A stretch of 64,000 nucleotides of DNA, taken from contig NC_092580.1 in the NCBI RefSeq assembly GCF_037975245.1, forward strand, positions 34,257,001 through 34,321,000, read 5' to 3'. This document shows, piece after piece, positions 10,561-23,200 of this stretch. The notes beneath the pieces were generated by a model. The model searched no databases. It saw only the letters and a program-made list of their open reading frames with translations, and was not told the DNA's origin. The DNA is from Apostichopus japonicus. Lineage: Eukaryota; Echinodermata; Holothuroidea; Aspidochirotida; Stichopodidae. Both the position numbers and the translations under genes were made by a program. Numbering within the stretch: the first letter of the stretch is position 1; the number at the start of each line of letters is the position of its first letter.

Positions 10561-12688
10561 CACATACTTACATGTCAAAAGTGTTATTTAGCATAAGCAG
10601 AATGAATCGGTGTTGTGACAAGACACTCTTAGGGCGCTTTGGAAGTCGAATCGGGTTTCACCACGAATGAATTCACTTGTAATGAAGGGTCGGGTAAGTA
10701 TATCCATTATTTACGTGTGGCCCACAAATTCCCTCAGACATTTGAGGTTAAAATCGTTTTTGTCGAACCAACACATTGTGATCGAGTAGGTGTCAGCTCT
10801 TACCGTGGAATTATTACTCTGTCCGGATGATTTATTTTAAATACTCTTATAGAACATAGAAAAGAAAGACAGAACCAGATAGCAATTAATATCGAGCTAT
10901 AAGTATTATAATGAAACAACAGTTCATGAAACAAAATACAAATTTGACCATTTTTGGAATCTGCTACGCACACTTTAGTTGCAGCAATGTCTTTTGAGAA
11001 AGTTTTTTATATATATATTTTTTTTATAGCAGTCGGTTTTTGTGTTGCTCGGATGATGTAATATTTGCAATGCCAGTCGGGTTTTTCTATAACTCTACAT
11101 AGCACTGGCACCCTGCCGACCACAAAGAAACCCCCAAAACAACAAACTTGACTACTTGGAAGTTTCCACAAAACTCCGTCAAGTGTAATCCTTCCCTAAG
11201 GAATCCAATAATCCCTTATCCTGTCTTCTAAGAAATCAGCCCGTCTGGACTATTAATATTTAAGTTTGTCGGAAAATGGAACACGATTCACTTGTGACAT
11301 TTTATTAACGTAACTATATAAGAAGTCAAATAATTGACATGCTCTACATACTGTATATAGTAGTGTGCGTGTATGGGCTGTCTGTCAGTGCACCAGGGAG
11401 TGTGTTTATTATGCCTAGAGATATGACTTTGATATCCTTTTGAAACTGTTGATATTGCCATCTTAGGTCGAGCCAACTACAAAACGTCTGTATCATGTCT
11501 TTGTTCTGGGGGTTATACAGCGAATGCGTCGGAATGTTCAAATCAATACTGAGGAAGGAATTGGTGTATGATACGTAGGCCTATAGCCTAACACCCCCCC
11601 CCCCCCCCATTGTATATACAATCCCCTCATTAATTACTCACTCCAATCGCCCTCATCATTTCTTTTAGGTTTTGAGAAGCCTATCATAAACTATGATATA
11701 TTGGCCGTGACAACAACAAAAACACGACGGAATACAGCTTTCTGTTTATTGGTGTGGGTTAATCTAGAATCATCAATATCAACATGTCAAACAATCGCTA
11801 ACCGTTCACTATTAAGAAACTTGTCTTGCAAAACAAATATATGTGTGACAATCTTTCTACATTGCATGGATAACTAGAGAAGCTCGGTTAAAACGTTTCT
11901 TTCCGCACAGACATTTACACCTGACAATTCAAACCATAAGTTATTCATAAAATAAATGAGTTTACTTTGGAATTTGGAAATTTAAGAAGCACTTAATTTT
12001 GAAAACTCTCAAACGCAAGAAGTATCTCCAAATACGATTAGCATCATCAAACAACACGCCCTGCTGCAGATCATTCACACACACTGAAGTTTATTCAGCG
12101 AGTTATCATATTAATACATTTGATTCGGTTCGCAACATTTCGTCATTCAAGAATTTAAAGTATGCTATCAAAATAGCATTCACACAAATTACTTTTCAAG
12201 AATCTAAAGTGAAAGGTATGGACACGGAAGCGGGGTAGGGTAGGGTGGGGTGTGAGGGAGTCGGAATATAAAGTGTGAGGATAGAAAGATGCATGTATGT
12301 ATGTGTGGACTATGAGTGAGGGGAGATGAGATTGAAGTAATAGGAGTGCAATGCTTGGTGGTGAAATTTTAAGTTCAGAGGCAAACTAAAACACAATATG
12401 AATAGAAAAAATCATTATTTGATATTATTTAGAGATAACCAAACAGTGCTATGGACAGGGTCACTACTGACGCAATTTTAAGTGTATATTCAATGAGTAG
12501 CATTCGTCTAAAGGACGTATGCTGAACTAGGCCGTATTAATGTATTTCGCTGATCCTCCTTTAAGTTTGTTCACTTCATACATTCAGTTTATGGAAGCCA
12601 TGACTATTCTGCAGTTTGGCCAATTTGTAAAACCGTAGTTTGAAAACCACGAGACCGTCAACAAGGCTGAAGTGTATGAGAGCTATGG
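10561..12688. other. Intergenic DNA, no gene recognised
   Basis: AT-rich, with a C run at 11594-11609 and no recognisable coding, RNA or repeat family. Confidence 0.4.
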
Positions 12689-12696
12689 ATGTTACG

Positions 12697-13724
12697 CATA
12701 GGCGTACGAGGCGGGGGGGGGGGGGGGGGGCAGGTGGGGCAGACTGCCCCCAAATTTCCAGAGGACAAGAAATTCGGGCAAAAGTCCTGAAAAATTCGGG
12801 CAGCCTAAGAGGAGAAAAAATATATATATATAAATATGTAGTAGCTTGCCCGAATCTTTTTCATATTTTTGCCCGAAAATTCCGTGGAGAGCGTTCTGTG
12901 TTATTTGTTTTGTGACATTAATATTAATATAGGCCTAATGATTTTCTTTATTTAGCATCATGATGCCCGAATATTTCCGTGTAACACCACCGTAAGCGCA
13001 GCTCATCTGGGCTACCACGCTCTTTGCACTATCGCCCAAAATTATTAAAAGGGAACCGCCGCTCACAATCGTGGTGACAAGCATGCATGGAGATTAGCAG
13101 TCTCTGAAGTGAAAAAACCGCAGTAAACATTTTTTTTCTAACTAGTCAACTGTATACCTGGACATCCCAGACATGAGTGTATATAAGAAACATTTTCTTT
13201 TTCATGGATGATGGGGGGGGGGGGGGGGGTGCCTACAAGCCTAAAGTACAGGTTTATCATATTCTTTGTTATTTTTTATACTTTTTTGTGAGACAAATTG
13301 CAGTCTCACCCGACACAGCGACATTTTCCCGCCTACGTGTCGTTGAACAATGTATGTTTTTCTGGGAATAGCTGAGTACTGTGTTAAAATAATAAATACC
13401 GTAACTAAATAGGAGTTAAAAAATATGCTGTCCTAGTTTTCCCCGACAAAGTGATGTTACCATTTTTTCTTCTTCTAATTTACCAAATTTTTGGGAAAGT
13501 GTAAATTTCTAAAAGTGAGATTATAAAATAAAGAATGTTTAGATGCAACTTGCAAGGCCTCAGATGTGCCATTTCCGGCAATCTGAGAGGCATATTTTGC
13601 CAAAAAAATTCTTCTACGCTACGCGCCAACCGATGGTGGCGCTCCGCTTAGATAGTGTCACGGGAAATTTCGGGCACAAAAGTTTCTGCCCCCCCCCAAA
13701 CCGAAATGGTCCCGTACGCCTATG
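12697..13724. mobile_element. Complete non-autonomous DNA transposon (hAT-type), 1028 bp, 8-bp TSD
   Basis: It begins CATAGGCGTACG and ends with the exact reverse complement CGTACGCCTATG. It is flanked by the direct repeat ATGTTACG at 12689-12696 and 13725-13732. Subterminal copies of GCCCGAA (both orientations) occur near 12775, 12797, 12848, 12870, 12965 and 13670. G and C runs lie just inside the ends. There is no transposase frame. It contains the dispersed module at 13545-13680. The 8-bp duplication points to the hAT superfamily, though the terminal CATAGG is not the textbook CAG start. Confidence 0.85.
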
Positions 13725-13732
13725 ATGTTACG

Positions 13733-14924
13733 TGGATTGTGGCACGAGATTAATTACAGGTACTTGAAGCTGTATTTTGTGTGGGCTATAACTTAGTGTC
13801 GTATTGCCGTAGCTGTGTAAAATCCCAACAAATTGTATAATCCTCAGTCAAACAATATTAGGGATCTATGAATGGGATCTTTGCCTACTCTTGTGGTTAG
13901 GCAGGTGTTGAACGCTTCATTCTGCACAGAAGATATTAAAGGATTTTGTTCTTACTCGCAAAGCATTATAAGCCTTATTGGCCTACTTCATCATGTCTTC
14001 TGCAACGTAAGTAGACTAAAGAAACATGTTCGGAGGTAGGTGAATTGCGCCGGTAACTGACAGATATAACATTAATCGAAAAAACTATTCCTATAACATA
14101 TGAAACGGACATGCAAGAGTGTTAGCAGGCAGCGGATGTAAACCAGACGATAACATGTCAAATACAGTGACTGACACTGTTTCATATGGGCATAGGTGAT
14201 TCATTGACCCCGCGCTTCATAGTCGAGTTTACATAAGTATTTACATACTTGGCTAACGATAACAGTCATAGATTGAAAAAGTCGCCCGCAAGACTGATTA
14301 TCTTTCACGATGCTTGGCCGAAGGAAACTCGGTTTTCTAAAAGGATAACTTTAACGTGCAGGAAACTCATGAGTAACACGTGGCTTAGTGTACTGTATCC
14401 ACAAGTGGGGTGCAACAAAGTGATCTTGCGGGCCACACGGTATAAGTTCATACCCAATACGATGGCCACAACACATGCCCTTAATGATCCAACCGTCCCG
14501 TGAAATGGGTCAAATATATAATCAGAATACGCCACAGGCACATTTTCCATCTATGTCAAAATCCCCCCCCCCCACCCCAAATGCACGTTTTAATATTTTT
14601 ATCCTTGTCATAAAGGTTCTGAAAGGGGGGGGGGTGGAAGATTCGTAGATCAAACAAACTTTGTCCGAGGGCGGCAAGCGGCCCGCACTTTAAATTGTTC
14701 ACCCGTGATATGCGGACGAGTAAAGTTTAAAATTTACAGAGTGTCTGGAAGAAATAATAATATCAATCAGCAGTTATTTTTACGTGATCACAAACGTGGG
14801 AGAAACCAGCAAGGGCTTATGGATTACAACATGGTGGCTTCCAATTCAACATTTAACTCAATCTTAAAATCTTTTTCAAGTTAGAATGTCATTTCATATG
14901 GGGAAAATCGTAGATTGCTCCGGG
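13733..14924. other. Intergenic DNA, no gene recognised
   Basis: It contains a C run near 14564 and a G run near 14626. No repeat family or gene recognised. Confidence 0.35.
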
Positions 14925-15045
14925 ATGAAAAACCCACCTTACCATGACCCAGCCGGGTATCGAACCCGGAACCTCCCGATTACTAAGCCTCATTGCTTTA
15001 AATGCCACCGCCTTATTCACTCGGCCACAGCACCGGTTTGATCTT
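14925..15045 (-). mobile_element. SINE head derived from a tRNA-Ser/Leu-like gene
   Basis: Read on the minus strand, it has a class II tRNA-like A box (TGTGGCCGAGTG...AAGGC) and B box (GGTTCGATACC), spaced as in Ser/Leu tRNAs. The acceptor-stem halves do not pair, so this is a tRNA-derived retroposon and not a working tRNA. A different SINE family from those at 23.2, 26.2 and 56.2 kb. Confidence 0.7.
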
Positions 15046-18000
15046 AAATCTTCAAAGAGAAAATTCGATCACCGAAGTATTACATGATTTTAGAGGTTGA
15101 CTCCCAGTGGAGACTATATGATACATGATTCGCCTCGTTTTTTAACGATCAATATGACAATTTTAATACCGGTAGAGTATGGCATGGACTAATGGGGAAA
15201 ATATGTAGTATTCTTCACAGCCTTTCTGTCCCTTAATTAGACCTACTTCAAACATTTTCTTATATGTTCAGTTCCTCCCATGCAGACTACATGTAGGCCA
15301 TAGAGAGGTACCAAGGGCATTACGAATACTATATTACTTCCCTTACTTTAGGAGGTGAAACGTAACTAATGCGTCTTCCCCGTCCTACTTATAAGGTCGT
15401 TCCTACATGTCACGTGATCTTCTATCTTATCCATACTGAGTAATCTGTTGAGTTAGACGACAACAATATTTAAGGAGATCATTGTGTTAATCAGAAACGG
15501 AGTTGATTTGTTTCGTGCAGAAGAGTTCATTTCCCTTTTAATTACATCAAGCGGAATTAGAGTATACGTCAAGTACCTTTCCATTTGACAAGTGACGTCC
15601 ATTCACTGCCACTGGACATACATGAGGAGTTGATATGTCACTAGCCCTCAAGTGTGTACCTAGGGTATAGGCTTTTATTGCTGGCAGTTTTGATTGAGTT
15701 GTCAGAAGTGGTGTTGAAATATATATAAGAGACCATCGAATAAAAGGGGTCCCTCCGAGTGTGATGTACGTTACTGTAAGATATGATGGAGTGTTCAACT
15801 TCCAATGTCTGTTGAGCTTCAAAAGAACCAAACGATACGCTTTCTCCTCTTTCAGTTCCATAAGTTAGGTGTACGATGGCCTGCCTCGACTAAACAGTGT
15901 TAGGGTCAGTATAATATCACATAAAGTTGCATAGATGTATGAATGCCTCGAAAATCCCATACATGTTCCTGCACGTGATAGTTCGTGTAAAATCTGGTTA
16001 ATCTGTTATTGCTGCAGATCCGACATATCAAGGCTGCATTGATGTTGAGAGGAGCAATGTGGAGGGGTGGGGCGGGGGGGGGGGGGTGGAAGTCAATCGT
16101 CATCCCATTCTGATGCCTTCATCTTGATTGAATTCCATGTATAGAATGCAAAGTTTGACATTCTGTACTATCATAGATAACTTCCTTCAGTATAGGAGTA
16201 TTGTCTTGAAGTAAAGAAGTAACACAAAAAGCAAATAATGTGTAAACAAAGCAAATACTGTAACAACTGTAAGATTATATTACAAACGACAAAATGCACT
16301 ACTCAGCTAATAAGCTCAAAAGAAAAACAAACTATAATTAACAATAGCAACTGCACTTGACAAAAAAAGCAATAAATCAATAAATTGAAAAGTGGTAAAT
16401 GTGAGATACTAGTAATATCAAACAGTCTTGTAAAACTACTTAGTACAAAGTCAATGGCTGTATTCTACAATTATCTCAGCTTTGATCAGGGCTCAAGTTT
16501 GAAAAAAAATCTATGTAGTAACTCTAGAGTTGTAGGAAATCGCTATTTTTCAACCTGTACATTGAGTGCAATTTTCCCTATATTTAGCTCGTGTTCCGAA
16601 TGCTATCGGAGTTTGGACTCATTTTTTAACTGAAGTAGCTTTATTTTTAACTCTTATCACTGACTGCTGTCGTTCAACTTCAAGATTAGTCTGGTTTTCT
16701 TTTCAGACATCATTCCTAAATGACACTGGCATCATGTATGTGCCTTCTCTAACTGCTGATGGTTTTTACTCTAAATTCAGCTTCTAGTTTTCAACTTAAT
16801 ATTGTGTTTAAGGTAGACACTTTGTGCCTCTCTGACCAAATTATATGTGTTATGTATGACATGTAATTGGATACACATTAGTATAAGAGATCTATGCAGG
16901 ATGATACAACAATTTGGCTGTTTCTCATACATACCAGGTATTAACAAGTAATCCTGATACAAACAAATCTGTGTCCCCCACACATTCAATGGCAATGTAA
17001 TATAAATTATCAATGGCAAACATTTGGAGTTTTTACCTAATTCAATCCAACCCTGGTTTGGCTTTGATAAATTTAAGTAACAGAGAACATTTACAGCAGC
17101 TACTGTACGTGTCTTTTGTTTTGATTTGTTGAGTATCACTGGGGGAGGGGGGTATGGTCAAAAAACAGTTAGAGAACACTTACAGCACCTACATGTGTTT
17201 TGATTTGATTTTTTGAGTATCACTGGACACTGGGGGTTATGGTGAAATAAATCTTCAAATTGCAGCTCTCGACCTCTGTTCTTGAATGTTCGTTAGTATA
17301 ATTTATACTCAAGGTACAACTTCCCGCCTGCAGTCTCAGCTAGTAATTAGTTTCATGTTTTTTACTATTTTCCTTGGCATGAGCTTAGTACCAAGCTGTT
17401 CAATAAATACTTGTGAATGTAAACTATACTTACAGGAAATATAAAAGGAATCATTTAGCTTCAAATAAATATAACAAAACCCGACCAATTACGAGCATAT
17501 TCGGAAGTGATGATTATTAAAGTTAGAAACTTGAACTTTTCTGTTACTTTCTTTTTATTTGAACTGAAGTTTTTCATTTTCCAAACTCTCACCAACTTTT
17601 CTCTGTAACACAGAGCTTTAACTTTTAACACTATATTAACCAAATTAACAGATTATGTACAAGAAAACCAACTAAACAAGAACTAAAACATGTTTTTAAT
17701 AAACAGAAAGGAATATTTTACAAATGAAGATAATATTACTTAATCTTGTCACTTCTTTGCTTATTCCACATTACATGTCATTTTCCCTTGGATATATTAT
17801 ACTCTTGCTACTGCAAACAATTACCTTCAGAACTTTATCTGTGAAAAACTTCCTCCAATTCCAGGTATAAACAGCGATATAATTTCATATAGGTTTGCAT
17901 ATTTGTTCACACTACGGAATGCCCAAAAGGTTACATTTCCTCGATTGAAATGTCAATTCCTATGTTACTACTCATAGGTAAATAAAAATCATGCAGCTGC

Positions 18001-20053
18001 TGTGATTACATGTCATTGCAACTTGATAATAATTACATAAATGTTACAAATGTTTCCAATATCCAGAAAAAAAGGTTATGAAAGTGACTTTGAAATTGAA
18101 TAAGTAGCAATTCCAACCGTCATCTTACAGTTGAAACACTGTGCATAAAACCAAGATGCTTATGTGAGGAACATCTTCTCTCTATCCCCTCTAACCCTCC
18201 CCCACCCTCAATATGAATTAACTTCTGTCTAGAGATATCACAGGTTAAAAGTAATGATGAGACTGCTATTCTCTGAAAGCAAATTGCCATGGTATCAATC
18301 AGAAGTCAAGCACTTTGTTTTCCCTGCTATTTTTTTTGGAACACCCATTAGAAGCTGAAGAAGATCCTGCTAGGATTGAAAGATTTGGCACTAGGCTAAG
18401 TTGTGATGGTAGACAAAACTGTTAAAATCAGAAACTGATCTTATAAAACATTACTGTTACGTTTCAAAATGAGATGTTTATGGTTCAATGTTTTCACCCG
18501 AAGATGGCTACTTCAGAATTTCAAAACATTAACAAAATAAATCAATCAGAAAGCTTTCCTTTAAGCATTGTTATAGGACTTTTCATGGATTTTACCATTT
18601 TTATTAATTATCCTCATTTCCGAATTTCATTAATAAAATCTATCCCAAGCTATATGAACATATTATAGACAATGAAATATTTCATAGGTACTGCAGCATT
18701 GATGCCATCATCCTTCATATAATTTTATGTTCATACTCGGTATGTTGTGACTAGTCTGAGTTGTTTTTTAGTAGTGTGTCGACCAGTACTACTTTTATCT
18801 GCACCTTCTCATCCAAGGTTCTTAGAAACAAGTAATTTTTCTAGAACTATTTGTCTAAAATGAAAATTTTTTGAGGAAAGTAAAAGTAAAATAGATTAAA
18901 AAGATCTCATAATACATAATTAGACTGTTTGTCATAAACTGCTCCTCCATCCAGTCACCTCTCTGCTTCCGTTCACAATGTAAGAAACATCAAAAGTCTC
19001 TCTTCTTCAAAAGAACATTTAAGACATCCGAAAAACCAGACTAATAACTTACATCTGGGAACCAATAACATTTCTAGTGCAAATGATTCCTCTGTGGATT
19101 GAGAAAATGTTTTTAATTTGCTGGCATAATAAAAATTTGGTTTCTCTTAAAAGCATCTGCAAGTGTTTTTATGTACTTGGGTGAAAATAACAGTCTTTAT
19201 TGCTAACATTTTATATAAATGAAAAGAAAAAGATGAAACATAAAATGATGCCTGCGGCAATAAATTGACTGGATCACCTCGCTATCCAGTCACTCACCAA
19301 CGTATCGGAAGATTCCTTTTCTTCTTTAAGAGATATATGCCATCAGGGAGCTAATGATAATTGGTTCTATCTATAGAAGTTTTCTCTCTAATATCATTAA
19401 TTGCCTGGTTTTAATTTCTGTGTTTGAGGAATTATACTTAGACAGAATCTGCACTCATTTGCAATTTCCTGTTGATGCTTACATGACTACAGTGTCGCTT
19501 CTTGCAACATTTGACATCATAAGCAGCAATACATTTATCTAACACATTATTTATCTAGTGATAAACAGTGTGCTTCAATTTGTTTTTTTGTCTTTATGAA
19601 AGTATATGTAATTAAGCAAGGAAATTTTTTAAAATCAATTCACTTGTGATCAGGGTGCAACCTACTATATCCAGAAGAAAGTCAGAGAGGTTCAGCAAAC
19701 TAACCCCCCCCCCCCCAACCCTCCACTGGCAGACAAAATGTTACAAAAATCCCAATTGAACAGTACATAAATAAAGTACATGTTGTATCAATATTGCAAA
19801 ATAAGCACATTTTGCATCCAAGGACCCCCAATTAGACCCCTTCTCTGGACCACATAACACCTTAGCTTACCCCAGCTCAAAAAGTTGGTTGTGCCCCTGC
19901 TTGCAATATCTGATGTACACAGGAACTTAGTTTTGGTTAAAGTCAAATAAAGTTGTGTCTTAGAAGCAGTTTTCTCTGATAATTGTGAATCACACAAAGT
20001 GATGTGCATTTATGGCCAGAAACATCAAAAACAATACGGTAGCCAAAACTCAC
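15046..20053. other. Non-coding or unassigned DNA downstream (3' side) of TERB1
   Basis: No coding exon could be supported. A last TERB1 exon and 3' UTR may lie here. The interval has a G run at 16074-16086 and a C run at 19704-19716. Open frames (for example minus 16777-17139 and 17461-17643) have no recognisable domains. Confidence 0.3.
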
Positions 20054-20251
20054 CACAAGTCTTCTGTATTTATCTTTCAAATCAATACCAGTTCTCCCCT
20101 TTTTGAAGTGATATGTCCACAAGATAGCATTCCAGTGCTTGCCATGACGTTTAACCCCCTTCATGAGATTACGGATCTCTCCTTCGCTGAAGTCCTGCCT
20201 CTGCCTCCTTGTTGTGTCCTTAATTTTCCTCTGTAGAAGTTTCTTTGGTAG
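20054..20251 (-). CDS. TERB1: TERB1 exon h (C-terminal Myb-like domain)
   Basis: 198 bp. The acceptor is TTTTATGATCAG (AG at 20253-20252), giving L-P-K-K-L-L-Q-R-K. The donor is GTGAGT after R-R-L-V. The Myb-like domain spans D-F-S-E-G-E-I to D-K-Y-R-R-L, with G-K-H-W-N-A-I-L-W and K-K-G-R-T as in vertebrate TERB1. If the donor is not used, the frame continues about 40 codons to a stop at 19943-19945, an alternative C-terminus. The last exon was not located. Confidence 0.9.
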
Positions 20252-23200
20252 CTGATCATAAAATCAATTTAAAACAAATATTTTTCATTTCAGGTTTCTT
20301 AGCAAAAAATATCAAGTCTCTGTCAACTGCTTTGAAAGGAAAGAATAGAGAGGGTGTTTACATTTACAATACTCCCATTTGCTAATTTTTCACAATTATT
20401 TTTCTTCTGAAATGCTGCTTCCATTGAAGACCAACATAAGACTATTTGAAACTATCTATGGCACAGTGCTAGCCTACTTCACAATTTTTAGGAGGAACAG
20501 ATTTAAAGGAACCTACAAATGCAATCTAGCATGGGAACAGAAAGATTGTATTAGTAGGTGGGTGTATACGCATTGCTTTAACAAACTAGCAGGTATTTTT
20601 ACATATAAGTTTTAATGAAAGCTAAGCAATCTATACTGATGAAATTAGATCAAATTCTAATTGTTCTGTTATTAAAGATGATACTGCAATATTGGTTAGA
20701 ATGTTCTAAATGTTCTTATAATGTAGATCATGAAACTTATACACCTGTTGTGTCTCATGTTGCTATTGTTTGTAATTGAAAAAAAAAACTTACTTTTAAA
20801 CCACAATGAAATCAAAAGAAAATGATGTTTGAAAATATCAATATCAGGCATGAGGGCTTAATTCCAACGAAAGCTAAGAAAACTGTAATACAAGCTACTT
20901 GTTGATTTCACTGAGCAGACAATGTATTTAGGGGTACAGTATGTAGTGATGTAAACTTAATTTTATGAATCATATTTCAAGAATTTTAAGGACAGTGCCA
21001 AAGACCAGAAATGAATACAAGCCTTCTTGAAAGATTGTGCCAAAGTTTTTCATCTGGATTTTGATGTGTTACTTAATAAGATTAATACGATCAGGTTAGA
21101 TTTTGAAAGGGCTTGCTGATAAATTCAAACAGATGAAACCCCCCCCCCCCCCCCTTGACGATGAGCTGAAATCGCTACTACGACAAACCAAAATAATTTA
21201 AGAAATCAATCAATCACCCCTAAATTCAAAACCACACATTTTAAGAATTCTTTTTTTTTTTAGGGTGGCTGTTTTTTTCAGGTTGAGGTTTTTAAAAAAT
21301 TAATTTGACCCTTTAAATTAGTTTAGGCTTTGTGAGTATATTCTTCTCTAAGTTTGTCTATACTTTTTTATTAATGGTAGTTTTTAAAAACTATTTATAT
21401 AGCAATATGCATTTTATATATTTAAATAATATATATATATAAATATACATATATATATATATGGTTGCTACTGCCCTATTTTCCTTTTTTTATCGGCAAA
21501 CCAAATTTCATTACGGATGCGGTCCGTCTAGCTATTCATTTCGAAAAAAAAGTAAAAACTACTTTCGGTCATATATAGTAACAAATTGTGACACGGTTAG
21601 ACAGACGCCTTGCGAGGAATTTGACAAGGGAGGGGCGAAGCTTGTAGGCAAACTATCTAAGCGTAGCGCCACCATTAGTTGGCGCGAAGCGCAAAAGAAA
21701 ATTTTGGCCGAAAATGCCTCCCAGATCGCTGGAAATGACACTTCCCAGGCCTTGTAAGTTGCATCTAGGCATTTATTTTGAAATTACTAGCGATATCATA
21801 AAAAAATACAAAAAGATGCTTAAAAAAAAAACTATGCCAGCAAATATTGGGGGGGGATATTAAATACTATATCCCCCCGCCTAAAATATTGGGGGGGACA
21901 TGTCCCCCCGTCCCCCCACATGATCGCCGCCCATGAAGGTCACCACTGCATCATAAATTATATGAAGCATTCAGTGATTTCCTGGTTGTACTTTGATATT
22001 CATGTATTGTATTGCAGGCTAGGCTATTCATTATTTTGTAGGGTTACGGATTAATATCTTTTGCAATTTTCTTTTAATTGTATTAATAAATCATAAATGA
22101 AAATGGTACCTGATGGAAGCGCCATGGGCAGTTACTCGTTTCCTGGAGTGGCGCTATATATATCTACATTATTATTATTATTAACCTGTAATGCATCATC
22201 AATCATCAATATTCTCACTGAACAGTTTTTGAAGGGTCATTCCATATCAAATCACCAAACTTTTGAGTATCTTGTTGTCCCCCCTTATAAAGATTATAAT
22301 TTATTGTATGCTTTGGACACCATAAACTAAGCATATTCTGAGAATCTCAGTTGCATTGCTTTAAAATTTGGCCTGTTTATCACACTTTGAAATTCGGCAA
22401 ATTTGTGGCCAGCAGTGCTTTTTCTTGACTTTTGAGGTCTCATTTCTCAGCCATTAAAACACCCTAATAACTTCCTATTACAGCCCATTGATTCTATCAC
22501 ATAAAAATGGGAAATACAAAAATTAGTCTATGAATCCATAGCCTTGTATATAGTTAGGTCAACTCAAGTGTCAAAATATTCAATTTGGTATTTTTAGCTA
22601 CAAATTGTGCTATTTTTAGTGATAAATTGCTCCTAAACTATTGCTTCAGGATACTTGAAAAGTTCAGAGATAATTAAGTCCAGTCCATACAATAAAAAAT
22701 AATGATAAGTGCTTTCCTGTAATATATTTGCAAGTTGTGCAGCTCAAAAGTTGCTATTTCATGCTGCAATTCAGCATGAGAAAGGGGTTTTGATGCCAAT
22801 TTTTTACCAATATACTGTACAGTACCATGTGCAAGCTGTGAGGGTATAAAGTTTGTACAGCTTACCAAAGTTCAGGGTTCTAGCTATTCAAGATATTAAT
22901 TTATGAGGTTTTAAAGTTGCTCTGATGTACAAAAGAGATTGTCTTTGACAGCCAATGGCTCAAAACCTGTCACGTTGAAAAAATCTATTATTTTTTCTAG
23001 AAGAAATATAGTAACACCATATTGCCTTACTGTGAAGATTTCAATGTCCTATAAACCATGGAGCTATTAACAAAATAACTCCATGTATAAACAAATAATA
23101 TTTGCAATGTGCTGTCTGCCTCTGGTTTAATTCACTTAAAGCCAGGAAGGTTATTGGATTCAAATCTCTGGGCACACAATCAGTGTCCATATCTAAGTTG

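Noticed and set aside
14925-15045. Functional tRNA-Ser/Leu gene
   Set aside because: The acceptor-stem ends do not pair and the anticodon arm is poor.
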